A DNA stretch of 64,000 nucleotides from Paenibacillus phocaeensis (GTDB lineage Bacteria > Bacillota > Bacilli > Paenibacillales > Paenibacillaceae): contig NZ_FCOQ01000018.1 in the NCBI RefSeq assembly GCF_900021165.1, forward strand, positions 458,195-522,194, given 5' to 3'. Position 1 is the first letter of the stretch; every line of letters starts with the position of its first letter. The notes under the pieces were generated by a model. That model had not been told where the DNA came from, ran no database searches, and saw nothing but the letters and a program-made list of their open reading frames with translations. The position numbers and the translations under genes were made by a program. Below, piece after piece: positions 27,894 to 36,569 of this stretch.

Positions 27894-27927
27894 AGCACTA
27901 AAGGGAACATGATTTATATCTATGGAT

Positions 27928-27974
27928 AAAGCCTCCGCATCGCCTGGATGAATTCCGGCGATGCGGAGGCTTTT
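27928..27974. terminator. Bidirectional terminator between rnpB and protease gene
   Basis: AAAGCCTCCGCATCGCC pairs perfectly with GGCGATGCGGAGGCTTT across a 12-nt loop; T-rich on the plus side and, read from the minus strand, also followed by T residues. It serves rnpB and the converging protease gene. Confidence 0.88.
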
Positions 27975-27993
27975 GGTTTAAGGGGTTATTGGA

Positions 27994-29928
27994 TTATTGG
28001 ACTCGTTCCACCGCATGCTCCATTTTACGCTGGATCGATTGCGGCCAGAATTGCAGCGGCGCTTCGCCGCCCCCGGCGGCCTGCAGCGCGGCATACACGT
28101 CGATTTGCCCGTATCCGTAGTATTTATCGCGCCCGGTATCCCCGAGATCGACCACGTTCTTCCGGATGATATCCATGACCTCGGTATTTTTCAAATCAGG
28201 GTTCACCGACCGGATCAGGGCGGCAAGAGCCGCAACGTGCGGACTGGCCATCGAAGTCCCTGACAACGCCGCATATTGGTTATCCGGGTAAGTGCTGGCG
28301 ATGCTTTCGCCCGGGGCCATGACGTCGATGTAATCCCCGTAATTGGAGAAGGAGGCTTTCTGCAGATTGTAGTCTGTCGCCGACACTGACAACACTTCCG
28401 GATAAGCGGCCGGATAACCGGGGCGTTCGGTATTGTCGTTGCCCGTGGCAGCGATAAGCACGACATCCCGCTCGAAAGCGTATCTGATCGCTTCATGTAA
28501 GAACTGGGCATCGGCGTAGTTGCCAAGGCTCATATTGATCACCTTTGCGCCGTGGTCCGTCGCCCAGATGATGCCCTGCGCCACGGAATACGTTGTCCCC
28601 GAGCCGGATTTGTCCAGCGCCTTCACCGGTAAAATCTTGCCCCCCCACATCATCCCGGCAATTCCTTCACCGTTATTCACGTTGGCGGAGATGATGCCGG
28701 CCACATGGGTCCCGTGCCCGACATCGTCAAAGGGTTCCTTGTCCGGTTCAATGACGTTGTAGCCTTTCAGCAAGCGGCCCTGCAAATCGGGATGCTTCAG
28801 GTCTACCCCGGTATCGACGATGCCTACGATGACATCGTTGCTTCCCTTGGACAATTGCCAGCCCCGGTTCGTTTCGATAATCGGCAGATTCCATTGATAT
28901 TCGGAGAAAAGCATGTCATTGGGGATCTCCGGCGTTTCTTCGGAAGAGCGGTTCTCCTCCTCGTTGAAGAAGCTCCCCGGATCGTCCCAGATGCTTCCTC
29001 CGCTCTCGTTGGTCAGATATAAATAATGCGGCTCGAGATACTTCGGCTGCCAGTTCTTCTGGAAATACTGGTGAAGCTGCTTCATGGACATCGTGTCCGA
29101 GCGAAATATATAGGTGCTGTTCAGCTGACGCGGCGGTTTACCCGAGATCTCCGTCAGGATTTGCTTCATTTGATCGGGGCTCGGCTTGCTCTGGAACGTG
29201 ACGACGATTTCGTTCTCGTAATAATGGCTTGCCTTCTCGTTGTCATGCCCTGTTTTCACCGTAATGTCTTTCAGCGTATCCGCATGCACTGACTCCACCT
29301 TGAACCTGCCTTCCTTCGGGTAAGGGATCAGGCGCAGGTTCTTATGCTGATGGTCCTGAACTCGCCCTAATATGCCGATGTCCATCACCGCAATAACCCC
29401 TTGCTTCTTGCCCTTCGCCGGCTCTGCGGCAACGAAGTATTTCGGCTGCTTCTCCGGAAAACAAGGCGATTCGTAGGAGCTCGACTTGTTCAGCGCCTTT
29501 TTCGCGTAGTTTAAGTAGGTGTTCAACTGCTTCTTCACAGCCGGATCCGGGTTGAAGTCTTCCCGCCGGAATTGCCGGGTCCCGGCTGCGGCATCGTACC
29601 ACAGGATGGCTTGAAACTGCTTGTGATCCTTCTGCAAATCCTGGGCGGAGTCAGGCAGCTTGCCGCCCGGGCTTTGAGCGAAGTCGGCCGCCAGCGAACG
29701 AAGATGTCCCCGAGCGTCCAATCGGGATAACCGTTCCGTTGCGGTCATATCGCGCTTCAATATGCTTTGCTTCAATTTCTGCTCCTCCGCCGGTTGCGGT
29801 ACGGATAGCCGGCTTACGGAATTCCGCGGAGCTGCCTTGTCAGTGTCCGAGGAGGGGAAAAGAAGTGAAACCGCAGCTACTGCGGCGGCTCCCGTTAACC
29901 CCAAAGCGGCCCATCTGCGCCATTTCAT
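27994..29928 (-). CDS. Secreted S8-family (subtilisin-like) serine protease
   Basis: A 644-residue exported protease. An N-terminal signal or anchor helix (ALGLTGAAAVAAVSLLFP, about 8-25) without a lipobox is followed by a long region of about 340 residues of unrecognised fold. The catalytic domain (about 340-615) has the full triad: D372 in IVDTGVD, H405 in GHGTHVAGI and S559 in SGTSMASPH, plus the oxyanion Asn in ATGNDN. The N-terminal region is much longer than a simple subtilisin propeptide, so it may be a sensor or inhibitory domain. It is a single gene, convergent with rnpB. Confidence 0.92.
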   Translation of the reverse strand: MKWRRWAALGLTGAAAVAAVSLLFPSSDTDKAAPRNSVSRLSVPQPAEEQKLKQSILKRDMTATERLSRLDARGHLRSLAADFAQSPGGKLPDSAQDLQKDHKQFQAILWYDAAAGTRQFRREDFNPDPAVKKQLNTYLNYAKKALNKSSSYESPCFPEKQPKYFVAAEPAKGKKQGVIAVMDIGILGRVQDHQHKNLRLIPYPKEGRFKVESVHADTLKDITVKTGHDNEKASHYYENEIVVTFQSKPSPDQMKQILTEISGKPPRQLNSTYIFRSDTMSMKQLHQYFQKNWQPKYLEPHYLYLTNESGGSIWDDPGSFFNEEENRSSEETPEIPNDMLFSEYQWNLPIIETNRGWQLSKGSNDVIVGIVDTGVDLKHPDLQGRLLKGYNVIEPDKEPFDDVGHGTHVAGIISANVNNGEGIAGMMWGGKILPVKALDKSGSGTTYSVAQGIIWATDHGAKVINMSLGNYADAQFLHEAIRYAFERDVVLIAATGNDNTERPGYPAAYPEVLSVSATDYNLQKASFSNYGDYIDVMAPGESIASTYPDNQYAALSGTSMASPHVAALAALIRSVNPDLKNTEVMDIIRKNVVDLGDTGRDKYYGYGQIDVYAALQAAGGGEAPLQFWPQSIQRKMEHAVERVQ

Positions 29929-30079
29929 CGGTTAGCCTCCTTTAAATCTGTCGATAGCCATAGCGTGAGGTGATGTCCCTGTTTTTATTCCTTGAGGGAT
30001 ACCGCATTCAGGTAAATTGTGTTACGATAATTTCGTTAATGACTATACCGATCATTACAGGTGAAGGAGAATTGTTCGC

Positions 30080-30583
30080 ATGCCACAAGCCAATAACATC
30101 AGGCAGCTGTGTGAAGCCACTCGAGAGAAGCTGAAACAGGCGGCCGACAAGCTGGAGACCTTCTTGAACGAGCATTCGCTGCCAGAGCTTATGGAAGGCC
30201 AAGACGAAGACAGAGCATTGTTTTACCAAGGATTTATGTCCGACCTGCGGCATCTGCTCGTGTTCAGCGAGGTATGCTACGAGAAGCTGGGCGTTACTCT
30301 GCGCCGCGGCACCTTTGACGAAGAGGCTGCTGAGAAAGTGCTGTACCATGTGTATCATGATTGCGTGAATAACTTCTTCTATCCTAAAAACGAAAGCTAC
30401 TCCGAAGACGGAAGGTACGCTTATACCGGGCAGGATGCCATTCGATTCCGCAAGAAGCCGGTTCGTGCGGCGCGCGACATCGTGCTGGATATCACCGGGG
30501 TCTTCGAGGAATTGCGCGATGACCTGACCTATTATGAAAGCGACTATTTGACCCAACTTCGGTTAAGACGTTCCGCCCAATAA
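30080..30583 (+). CDS. ypuI: YpuI-like protein (DUF3907 family)
   Basis: A 167-residue soluble, acidic, largely helical protein. Features such as EKVLYHVYHDCVNNFFYPKN and AYTGQDAIRF recall the YpuI/DUF3907 family of Bacillales, whose function is unknown; the assignment is from memory of the family and is moderately secure. GTGAAGGAG precedes the ATG. It has no membrane segment or signal peptide. A terminator follows directly, so it is a monocistronic unit. Confidence 0.7.
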   Translation: MPQANNIRQLCEATREKLKQAADKLETFLNEHSLPELMEGQDEDRALFYQGFMSDLRHLLVFSEVCYEKLGVTLRRGTFDEEAAEKVLYHVYHDCVNNFFYPKNESYSEDGRYAYTGQDAIRFRKKPVRAARDIVLDITGVFEELRDDLTYYESDYLTQLRLRRSAQ

Positions 30584-30604
30584 ATAACGAAATTAAAATC
30601 CAAG

Positions 30605-30632
30605 GATGCCGAGCTGCCGGCATCTTTTTATT
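30605..30632 (+). terminator. Intrinsic terminator
   Basis: GGATGCCG pairs with CGGCATC across a short loop and is followed by TTTTTATTTT. Confidence 0.85.
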
Positions 30633-30707
30633 TTGGGAACGATTATCTAATCGTCTGGCGCATAAGGGACTGGGACTGGGGAGAAAATGATACGCGAGGT
30701 GATCAAC

Positions 30708-30920
30708 ATGCCAAATGGGGAAAAACCCATGGTCAAATGTAGCGTATCCAACTGCACCTATTGGGGAGAAAAAAATGTGTGCAACGCCGACGTCATTATG
30801 ATCGATGTCGATCAGCACGCGAACAGCCGCTATTCCGCGGAATTCGCCGGCGAAACGTTTGATACGGAACACCGAGATACCGCTCCGTCGTCCGCTGCCA
30901 CTTGCTGCCATACGTTTTAG
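30708..30920 (+). CDS. DUF1540 small cysteine-rich protein
   Basis: A 70-residue protein with the DUF1540 pattern: VKCSVSNCTYWGEKNVCNADVIMI at the start (split motif C-x4-C-x8-C) and a C-terminal TCCHTF. Such cysteine spacing suggests metal binding; DUF1540 proteins are common in spore formers, often in several copies, with no assigned function. The ATG at 30708 has GCGAGGTG upstream and is preferred to 30687. The next gene starts 52 bp downstream. Confidence 0.85.
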   Translation: MPNGEKPMVKCSVSNCTYWGEKNVCNADVIMIDVDQHANSRYSAEFAGETFDTEHRDTAPSSAATCCHTF

Positions 30921-30972
30921 CCCAAGTCCAAATCGTCGTAAGAACAACATCATTTTAATGGAGGTGTTTGTG

Positions 30973-31383
30973 ATGACGGATAACAACCCAAACAAACCGG
31001 GGCAACCATCCTTCGGCACAGGCCGGACCGATTATCCGCGCAAAGTGGACCGCGAGCACCGCGAGGAATATGCGGCAGAGGTTACTCCGGCAGGGACGTT
31101 CAGCGGCAATGTCGTTCGCAACGATCGTGCCGAAGAGACTCGCGATGCAGATCAAACGGAACGCACGGATCGCGCTAATACAGCCGGACGTACGGTGGGC
31201 TACGTCGGCGTCGGCCTGGGGATCGCTTCGTTATTCCTGTGGTCGATCATTTTGGGGCCGCTGGCAGCAGTGATGGGCTTCTATGCCTACAGCCAGGGCA
31301 ACAAAACATCCGGAGCTTGGGCCATTGGCTTAGGCATCGTATCCACGTTAAGTTATTTCGTACTCATGCCGTTTACCCGCTGA
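30973..31383 (+). CDS. Small membrane protein with DUF4190-like C-terminus
   Basis: A 136-residue protein. The first 75 residues are hydrophilic and charged (Asn/Pro/Arg/Glu-rich), and two hydrophobic helices follow (about 78-104 and 112-132) separated by a short loop reading YSQGNKTSGAWA, an arrangement seen in DUF4190-type proteins. GGAGGTG 6 bp upstream of 30973 fixes the start; an in-frame ATG at 30958 overlaps that ribosome binding site. Function unknown. Confidence 0.75.
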   Translation: MTDNNPNKPGQPSFGTGRTDYPRKVDREHREEYAAEVTPAGTFSGNVVRNDRAEETRDADQTERTDRANTAGRTVGYVGVGLGIASLFLWSIILGPLAAVMGFYAYSQGNKTSGAWAIGLGIVSTLSYFVLMPFTR

Positions 31384-31574
31384 CAGACGTCCGACGGGCA
31401 ACTGATGGCGGCGAAATCATGAACCGTTATTCGATCCGGCTAACGTCGCCTTCTGGACGTTGGCCTTTTTCCATTTCTGCAGCTTTTATCGAAAAAGGGT
31501 GGTATGCGTCGCGGATTGCGTGTAAAATATAGGCATCGAACTTGTTAATCCCCCAAAAAGAGGAGCTTATAGGT

Positions 31575-32339
31575 ATGCAAATCGATCCGCGAACGATGGG
31601 ACAATGGATTCAGCTTCAGTCCTTGAACCCTTTAGACTTGCAAGGAACCTCGGCGCAGCCGTCTTCCGGTAGTACGGACGGTTCGTTGTTTGATATATTG
31701 CTTCAGGAAATGATGATGGCAGAACAAGGCGAGAGGGCGTTGGGCGATACAGCTGATGCCGATCCACGTTCCTTATTCGAGTCGCTTCAAGGATATTTGT
31801 ATTCCGCCGGGTCTGGCGACACCGCTTCGCTGGATGCGCTATTGGCTGAAATGAGTTTTCCCGATGGAACGCTCAGCGCGGTTGGGACGGTGGAGGATTC
31901 CACCGGAACGGCTCCGGCCGCACCGTCGGATTTACAGTCTTTGATATCCCAAGCCAGCGCAAGATACGGAGTGCCGGAAAGCCTGATTAAAGCGGTAATT
32001 GCGACGGAGTCGTCGTTTAATCCGCAGGCGGTCTCATCGGCTGGCGCCAAAGGCCTGATGCAGTTGATGGACGGTACGGCAAGAGGGCTGGGGGTCAGCA
32101 ATCCGTTTGATCCCGCACAGAACATTGACGGAGGCACTAAATATCTGTCTTATCAGATCAACCGCTTCGGCGGGGAGATCAAGACGGCGCTTGCGGCGTA
32201 CAATGCCGGTCCGGGAAGGCTGCAGCGGCTTGGAATCGCCAACGATGAGCAATTAATGGAGAAGTTCCATCTGTTGCCGCAGGAAACGCAAGGTTATATC
32301 GCCAAGATTATGAGAGCCCAAGCCAAATTCGAAGCCTAA
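31575..32339 (+). CDS. Lytic transglycosylase (SLT domain)
   Basis: A 254-residue peptidoglycan lytic transglycosylase. A Ser/Thr/Gly-rich N-terminal half without an obvious signal peptide is followed by an SLT domain from about residue 120. The catalytic glutamate is E145 in AVIATESSFNP, followed by the GAKGLMQLM and AYNAGPGRL motifs. GAGGAG lies 8 bp before the ATG. B. subtilis CwlQ/YjbJ has a similar plan, including the absence of a clear signal sequence. It acts on cell-wall glycan strands if exported. Confidence 0.9.
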   Translation: MQIDPRTMGQWIQLQSLNPLDLQGTSAQPSSGSTDGSLFDILLQEMMMAEQGERALGDTADADPRSLFESLQGYLYSAGSGDTASLDALLAEMSFPDGTLSAVGTVEDSTGTAPAAPSDLQSLISQASARYGVPESLIKAVIATESSFNPQAVSSAGAKGLMQLMDGTARGLGVSNPFDPAQNIDGGTKYLSYQINRFGGEIKTALAAYNAGPGRLQRLGIANDEQLMEKFHLLPQETQGYIAKIMRAQAKFEA

Positions 32340-32380
32340 GAAACCTAGTGGGTTTATCGTAAATGCGGTACATGAATTTG

Positions 32381-32449
32381 AAAGATCAAGTGGAAAACGC
32401 TCCGGTCGCGGTTGTCTCGGGTGAACGCGTTTTTCATTTGATCTTTTTT
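32381..32449 (+). terminator. Terminator between transglycosylase gene and nifZ
   Basis: Outer arms GATCAAGTGGAAAACGC and GCGTTTTTCATTTGATC pair with one or two mismatches across a 26-nt loop, followed by TTTTTTG. The T run ends only about 18 bp before the nifZ start, so it could also act as an attenuator of nifZ. Confidence 0.7.
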
Positions 32450-32466
32450 GAGATGAAGGTGATGAG

Positions 32467-33606
32467 ATGATCTATTTCGACCATGCGGCGACGACACCGC
32501 CCTATGATGAGGTTGCCCGGACGGTAGCAGAAGTGATGGCACGTCACTATGGAAATCCGTCTTCGCTGCACCGTCTAGGCGAGGAGAGCGCCAAGCTGCT
32601 GGATAAAGCAAGGGAAGTCAGCGCAGCGGCCCTGGGAGTTCGGCCGGGGGAAATCGTGTTTACCGGCGGGGCGACGGAGAGCAACAATATGGCGATCAAA
32701 GGGGCTGCCCTTCAATATGCCAGCCGCGGCAAGCATTTGATCACGACCGCGACGGAGCATCCCTCCGTGCTGGAAAGCGTGAAGCAAATGGGGGCCTGGG
32801 GTTGGGAGACAACTATTTTACCGGTTGACGGGAACGGCTGCGTTACGGCTGAACAGGTGCGGGATGCGCTGCGTCCGGACACAGTGCTCGTGTCGGTCAT
32901 GCAGGTGAACAACGAAATCGGAACCGTGCAGCCGGTGGAAGAAATTGGACGGGTCCTGAAGGCGTCCGCGCCCCGGGTTCTGTTCCATGTCGACGGAGTT
33001 CAGGGCTTTGGGAAGCTGCCGTTATCTTTGAAGGACAGCGGGATTGATATGTACAGCTTGTCTGCGCACAAGCTAAGAGGGCCCAAAGGGGTGGGGCTGC
33101 TGTACGTCCGCGAAGGGCTCCGACTTGCACCGTTGTTGGTTGGAGGCGGTCAGGAGGGGGGATACCGTTCCGGTACGGAGAACATCCCTTATATTGTGGC
33201 CTTCTCCAAAGCGCTGCGTTTGGCGGCGGAAGGCCGGGAAGTTCGAGCAAGCCGGCTGTATAGCTTGCGGGAGCGGTTGACCCAAGGTCTTGCGGAGCTG
33301 CCGGAGCTGACGGTGAATTCGCCGGCGCAAGGCGCTCCGCATATCGTGCATTTTTCTTACCCCGGCATGAAAGCGGAGGCTTTGCTGCATATGTTGGAGG
33401 AGGAAGGGTTTTATGTATCCACCCGCTCGGCCTGCTCTTCGAAGCGAAGTGAACCCAGCCGCATCCTGCTGGCTATGGGCAAGTCCAAGGATGTCGCCTC
33501 ATCAGGCATTCGTATCAGCCTTGGCGATGAACATGAAGAACGAGACATAGACGCCCTGCTGGCCGCTTTGAAGCATTCGGTTATGCGGCTGCAGGCTTTA
33601 CGATAG
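32467..33606 (+). CDS. nifZ: Cysteine desulfurase (NifS/IscS type, ThiI partner)
   Basis: A 379-residue PLP-dependent cysteine desulfurase. It has the N-terminal FDHAATTPP, the H in ATEHPSVLES, and the PLP lysine region SLSAHKLRGPKGVGLL (K about 202). The persulfide cysteine lies in STRSACSSK, consistent with a class I (IscS-like) active-site loop. It lies 15 bp before thiI, so the pair supplies sulfur for 4-thiouridine in tRNA, as nifZ-thiI does in B. subtilis. AAGGTGATG precedes the ATG. Confidence 0.93.
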   Translation: MIYFDHAATTPPYDEVARTVAEVMARHYGNPSSLHRLGEESAKLLDKAREVSAAALGVRPGEIVFTGGATESNNMAIKGAALQYASRGKHLITTATEHPSVLESVKQMGAWGWETTILPVDGNGCVTAEQVRDALRPDTVLVSVMQVNNEIGTVQPVEEIGRVLKASAPRVLFHVDGVQGFGKLPLSLKDSGIDMYSLSAHKLRGPKGVGLLYVREGLRLAPLLVGGGQEGGYRSGTENIPYIVAFSKALRLAAEGREVRASRLYSLRERLTQGLAELPELTVNSPAQGAPHIVHFSYPGMKAEALLHMLEEEGFYVSTRSACSSKRSEPSRILLAMGKSKDVASSGIRISLGDEHEERDIDALLAALKHSVMRLQALR

Positions 33607-33621
33607 GAGAGAAACTAGAAC

Positions 33622-34860
33622 ATGCTGGAATATGATATGCTGCTGCTCCGTTTCGGAGAAATCACCCTCAAAGGGCGGAACCGGTCGCGTTTCGAGAAGG
33701 TGGCTCACCACCATGTCAAAGCGCTGCTGCACCCGTTTCCCCGGGCCGAGATCATCAAAGAATATGGTCGAATCTACATTGCATTAAACGGAGAGCCGCT
33801 GACGCCGATCGTCGATGCGATGAAGAACGTGTTTGGCGTCACCTCGATCTCCCCGATCAAGGTCGCTCCGTCCCGCCTGGAGGACATTATCCAAACCGCA
33901 GTAGACTTCGTCAAAGAGCTGAACCCGTCGCCGGGAACGAGATTTAAAGTCAGCGCGCGTCGGGTCTGGAAGCCGTTTCCCCAATCCACGCAAGAGATGA
34001 ACAAGCTGGTCAGCGGACCGGTTCTGAACGCCTGTCCGGAGCTTCAAGTCGACGTCCATAATCCTGAACTGGATTTGCGAGTGGAGATTCGGGAACAAGG
34101 CACCTATTTGTTCTGCGAGGTGATTCCCGGTGCAGGGGGATTCCCGCTCGGTACGAACGGGAAAGCGATGCTGCTGTTGTCCGGAGGAATCGACAGCCCC
34201 GTTGCCGGCTGGTCCGCGCTGCGGCGCGGGTTGGAAATTGAATGCGTTCATTTCCACAGCTATCCGTTTACGAGCAAGAAAGCCGAGCAGAAGGTCATCG
34301 ACTTAGCTGCGGTATTGGCGAAGTTTGCCGGGTCGATCAAGCTGCACCTCGTTCCGTTTACCGAAATCCAAACCAAGCTGGCCCAATCCGGTCAGGAGAA
34401 TCTGATCATCACCCTGATGCGAAGATCAATGCTCCGCATTGCGACCCAGCTGGCGGAGCGGAATGGAGCCCTGGCTCTGGTAACCGGGGATAGCCTGGGG
34501 CAAGTCGCCAGCCAAACGTTGTCCAGCATGAATGCGATCGGACGCGTCACCGATCTGCCGCTGCTGCGGCCGCTCGTCATGACGGATAAAGTAGATATTA
34601 TCGCTCTGGCTCAGCAGATCGGCACGTATGACCTGTCGATCTTACCCTACGAGGATTGCTGTACCTTGTTCGTTCCAAAGTCGCCGGCAACGAACCCGAA
34701 TTTGCATGTATTGGAAAATGTCGAGCGCTCGCTGGAGGATCTGGACCCCATGATAACCAAAGCCGTAGAAGATACGGAGACCATCGTGATTCGTCCCGGG
34801 CGCAAGGTAGTGCGGCGAGAGCCGGCGGTGGATAACGTGGTGCAGGAGCAATGGTTTTAA
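33622..34860 (+). CDS. thiI: tRNA 4-thiouridine synthetase ThiI
   Basis: A 412-residue ThiI with an N-terminal ferredoxin-like domain (LLRFGEITLKGRNR), THUMP domain (about 60-165) and an adenylating PP-loop domain with the SGGIDSPVAGW motif (about 183-193). There is no C-terminal rhodanese domain, as in Gram-positive ThiI. It adenylates U8 of tRNA and installs sulfur delivered by the upstream desulfurase. The ribosome binding site is AGGAGAG. A bidirectional terminator follows. Confidence 0.95.
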   Translation: MLEYDMLLLRFGEITLKGRNRSRFEKVAHHHVKALLHPFPRAEIIKEYGRIYIALNGEPLTPIVDAMKNVFGVTSISPIKVAPSRLEDIIQTAVDFVKELNPSPGTRFKVSARRVWKPFPQSTQEMNKLVSGPVLNACPELQVDVHNPELDLRVEIREQGTYLFCEVIPGAGGFPLGTNGKAMLLLSGGIDSPVAGWSALRRGLEIECVHFHSYPFTSKKAEQKVIDLAAVLAKFAGSIKLHLVPFTEIQTKLAQSGQENLIITLMRRSMLRIATQLAERNGALALVTGDSLGQVASQTLSSMNAIGRVTDLPLLRPLVMTDKVDIIALAQQIGTYDLSILPYEDCCTLFVPKSPATNPNLHVLENVERSLEDLDPMITKAVEDTETIVIRPGRKVVRREPAVDNVVQEQWF

Positions 34861-34866
34861 GTCGCA

Positions 34867-34913
34867 AAAAAACCCGCCAAAGCCATGATTCATGGCTAGA
34901 GGCGGGTTTTGCT
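34867..34913. terminator. Bidirectional terminator between thiI and a TerC gene
   Basis: AAAACCCGCC pairs with GGCGGGTTTT; an inner CCATGA-TTCATGG hairpin completes the structure. It serves both converging genes. Confidence 0.88.
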
Positions 34914-34917
34914 GTTC

Positions 34918-35622
34918 CTAGCGGGTTGCCGGATGGGTCTGCCGGCTCTCCGATTCCTTGCGATGTTGACGCTTCTTCCTATAACCTGCGAACAATACTC
35001 CGATGACGACAATCGCGATCAAGAGATAGCGCAGGACCGGGTTCTCCTCGAAGAAATGCAAGAAATGGCGTTCCTCGGTAATCATATTCGCGGCGGTATA
35101 AGCCAGCACCGCAGCACCCAGGTAGGCGATCCAAGGGAACTTGTCCAACAGCTTAATGAACAGGGTGCTTCCCCATACGACGATGGGCACACTAATCAGC
35201 AGCCCGATGGCGACCAGGACCATATGTTGTTTGGATGCACCTGCGACCGCGATGACGTTGTCGAGCCCCATGGCCGCATCGGCAATAATAATCGTCCGGA
35301 CCGCCGGCCACAGCTTGTCTTTGGCTTCGATGTTCTCATGATCGCCCTCATCCGCCAGCACCTTGTAGGCGATGTAGATGAGCATCAATCCTCCGATCGC
35401 CAGCAGCCAGGGGATTTGCAGCAGCCAGACGACAATGAGAGTCGCGGCAATCCGCAGCACCACAGCCCCGGCCGTCCCGTAAAGAATAGCCTTCTTCTGG
35501 ACGGTGTGAGGCAGCTTTCTGGCCGCCATCCCGATGACGATGGCATTATCACCTGCCAAAATAAGATCGATAAAAATGATGTTAATCAGGGCGAGAAAAA
35601 ATGCAGCACTAAATAAGTCCAC
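34918..35622 (-). CDS. TerC/YjbE-family membrane protein
   Basis: A 234-residue TerC-family protein with about seven membrane helices. Acidic motifs within helices, LAGDNAIVIG (near residue 22) and DAAMGLDNVIAV (near 116), are those proposed to bind metal ions; several family members export manganese or aid metalation of exoenzymes. The C-terminus is basic and soluble. It is transcribed divergently from a second TerC paralogue, with a palindromic motif in the shared 131-bp gap. No yybP-ykoY manganese riboswitch is seen. Confidence 0.9.
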   Translation of the reverse strand: MDLFSAAFFLALINIIFIDLILAGDNAIVIGMAARKLPHTVQKKAILYGTAGAVVLRIAATLIVVWLLQIPWLLAIGGLMLIYIAYKVLADEGDHENIEAKDKLWPAVRTIIIADAAMGLDNVIAVAGASKQHMVLVAIGLLISVPIVVWGSTLFIKLLDKFPWIAYLGAAVLAYTAANMITEERHFLHFFEENPVLRYLLIAIVVIGVLFAGYRKKRQHRKESESRQTHPATR

Positions 35623-35643
35623 GTTATGTCACTTCCTCTATAG

Positions 35644-35655
35644 ACGTATATACGT
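35644..35655. promoter_or_regulatory. Perfect 12-bp palindrome between divergent TerC genes
   Basis: ACGTATATACGT lies 22 bp upstream of the minus-strand TerC gene, where it would overlap the leader or promoter. Its placement suggests an operator, but no regulator is identified. Confidence 0.35.
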
Positions 35656-35753
35656 ATTAAATCGTTAAATGGATTCATTTGTCCAGAGTGTTTTTTGTAA
35701 AGTGGCATAGCTTGGCTTCATTCCTCATACAAGTTGTAAGGGAGGGATGAGCC

Positions 35754-36413
35754 TTGGAACAATTGCTGCTGCTGTCGGAAATTTTGATCATTAATTTAGT
35801 GCTCAGCGGCGATAATGCCGTTGTTATAGCTATGGCCAGCAAGAACTTGCCGCTTAAGCAACGTAAGCGGGCCGTATGGTGGGGGGCGCTGGGGGCCGTA
35901 GTGCTGCGGTGCATCTTAACCTGGGTAGCCGTATTGCTGTTGAAAATTCCGTTTATTCATGCGGCGGGAGGCCTGCTGCTGGTTGCTATTGCCTTCAAGC
36001 TGCTGATGCCGCAGGAGGAGCATTCCCGCGTGGCTGGCGCAGGCTCGATGTGGAAGGCGGTGCAGACGATCCTCGCCGCCGACTTCATTATGAGCCTGGA
36101 TAACGTGCTGGCGATCGCCGCGCTCGCAAAGGGCGATTTGTCGATCCTCGTCATCGGGATCGCCATCAGCATTCCGATCGTGGTATGGGGCAGCAACCTG
36201 ATCGCCGATTGGCTGCAGCGCCTGCCGATCCTGGTGTATGCCGGGGCGGGCATCCTCGGATACACTGCAGGGGATATGCTGCTGCAGGATCCGCAGCTCG
36301 GACCGGCCCTTGCGGCGGCCGCCCCAGCATGGGCACATGCCGTCCCTGCGGTGACCGCCGCGGTCGTTATTATGTTCGGCTGGCTGCGAAAATATAACGC
36401 AGGCCGCGGTTGA
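35754..36413 (+). CDS. TerC/YjbE-family membrane protein (second paralogue)
   Basis: A 219-residue paralogue of the divergent neighbour with the same acidic helix motifs LSGDNAVVIA (near residue 19) and DFIMSLDNVLAIA (near 110). It starts with TTG, supported by GGGAGGGATG 4-9 bp upstream. Differences include an alanine-rich stretch (about 180-200) before the last helix. The two proteins could form a mixed complex or act on different metals; the sequence does not decide. A weak terminator follows. Confidence 0.9.
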   Translation: MEQLLLLSEILIINLVLSGDNAVVIAMASKNLPLKQRKRAVWWGALGAVVLRCILTWVAVLLLKIPFIHAAGGLLLVAIAFKLLMPQEEHSRVAGAGSMWKAVQTILAADFIMSLDNVLAIAALAKGDLSILVIGIAISIPIVVWGSNLIADWLQRLPILVYAGAGILGYTAGDMLLQDPQLGPALAAAAPAWAHAVPAVTAAVVIMFGWLRKYNAGRG

Positions 36414-36446
36414 TCCCCTGAGGCAGTTCCATCCACGCCAACCGAA

Positions 36447-36486
36447 AAAAAACATCGCACCTGGACTTAGGCCGAGTGGTTTTTTG
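36447..36486 (+). terminator. Probable terminator after TerC gene
   Basis: AAAAAAC...TCG..CCT pairs with AGG..CGA...GTTTTTT in a stem with small internal loops ending in a T run. Confidence 0.5.
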
Positions 36487-36569
36487 GGCCGATTTCATAT
36501 AAACTGGAAGAGAAGGGGATGTCGTATTTTGCTGCGGCTTGTCCCTCATTGTCTTCTGGAAGGTGTGTG

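Noticed and set aside
30805-30972. N-terminal extension of the 31.0 kb membrane protein into the DUF1540 gene
   Set aside because: The ribosome binding site at 30960-30966 and the ATG at 30973 define the start; the extension reads another frame of the DUF1540 gene.
35623-35753. yybP-ykoY manganese riboswitch before the TerC genes
   Set aside because: The gap is too short and lacks the conserved loop sequences; only a palindrome is seen.
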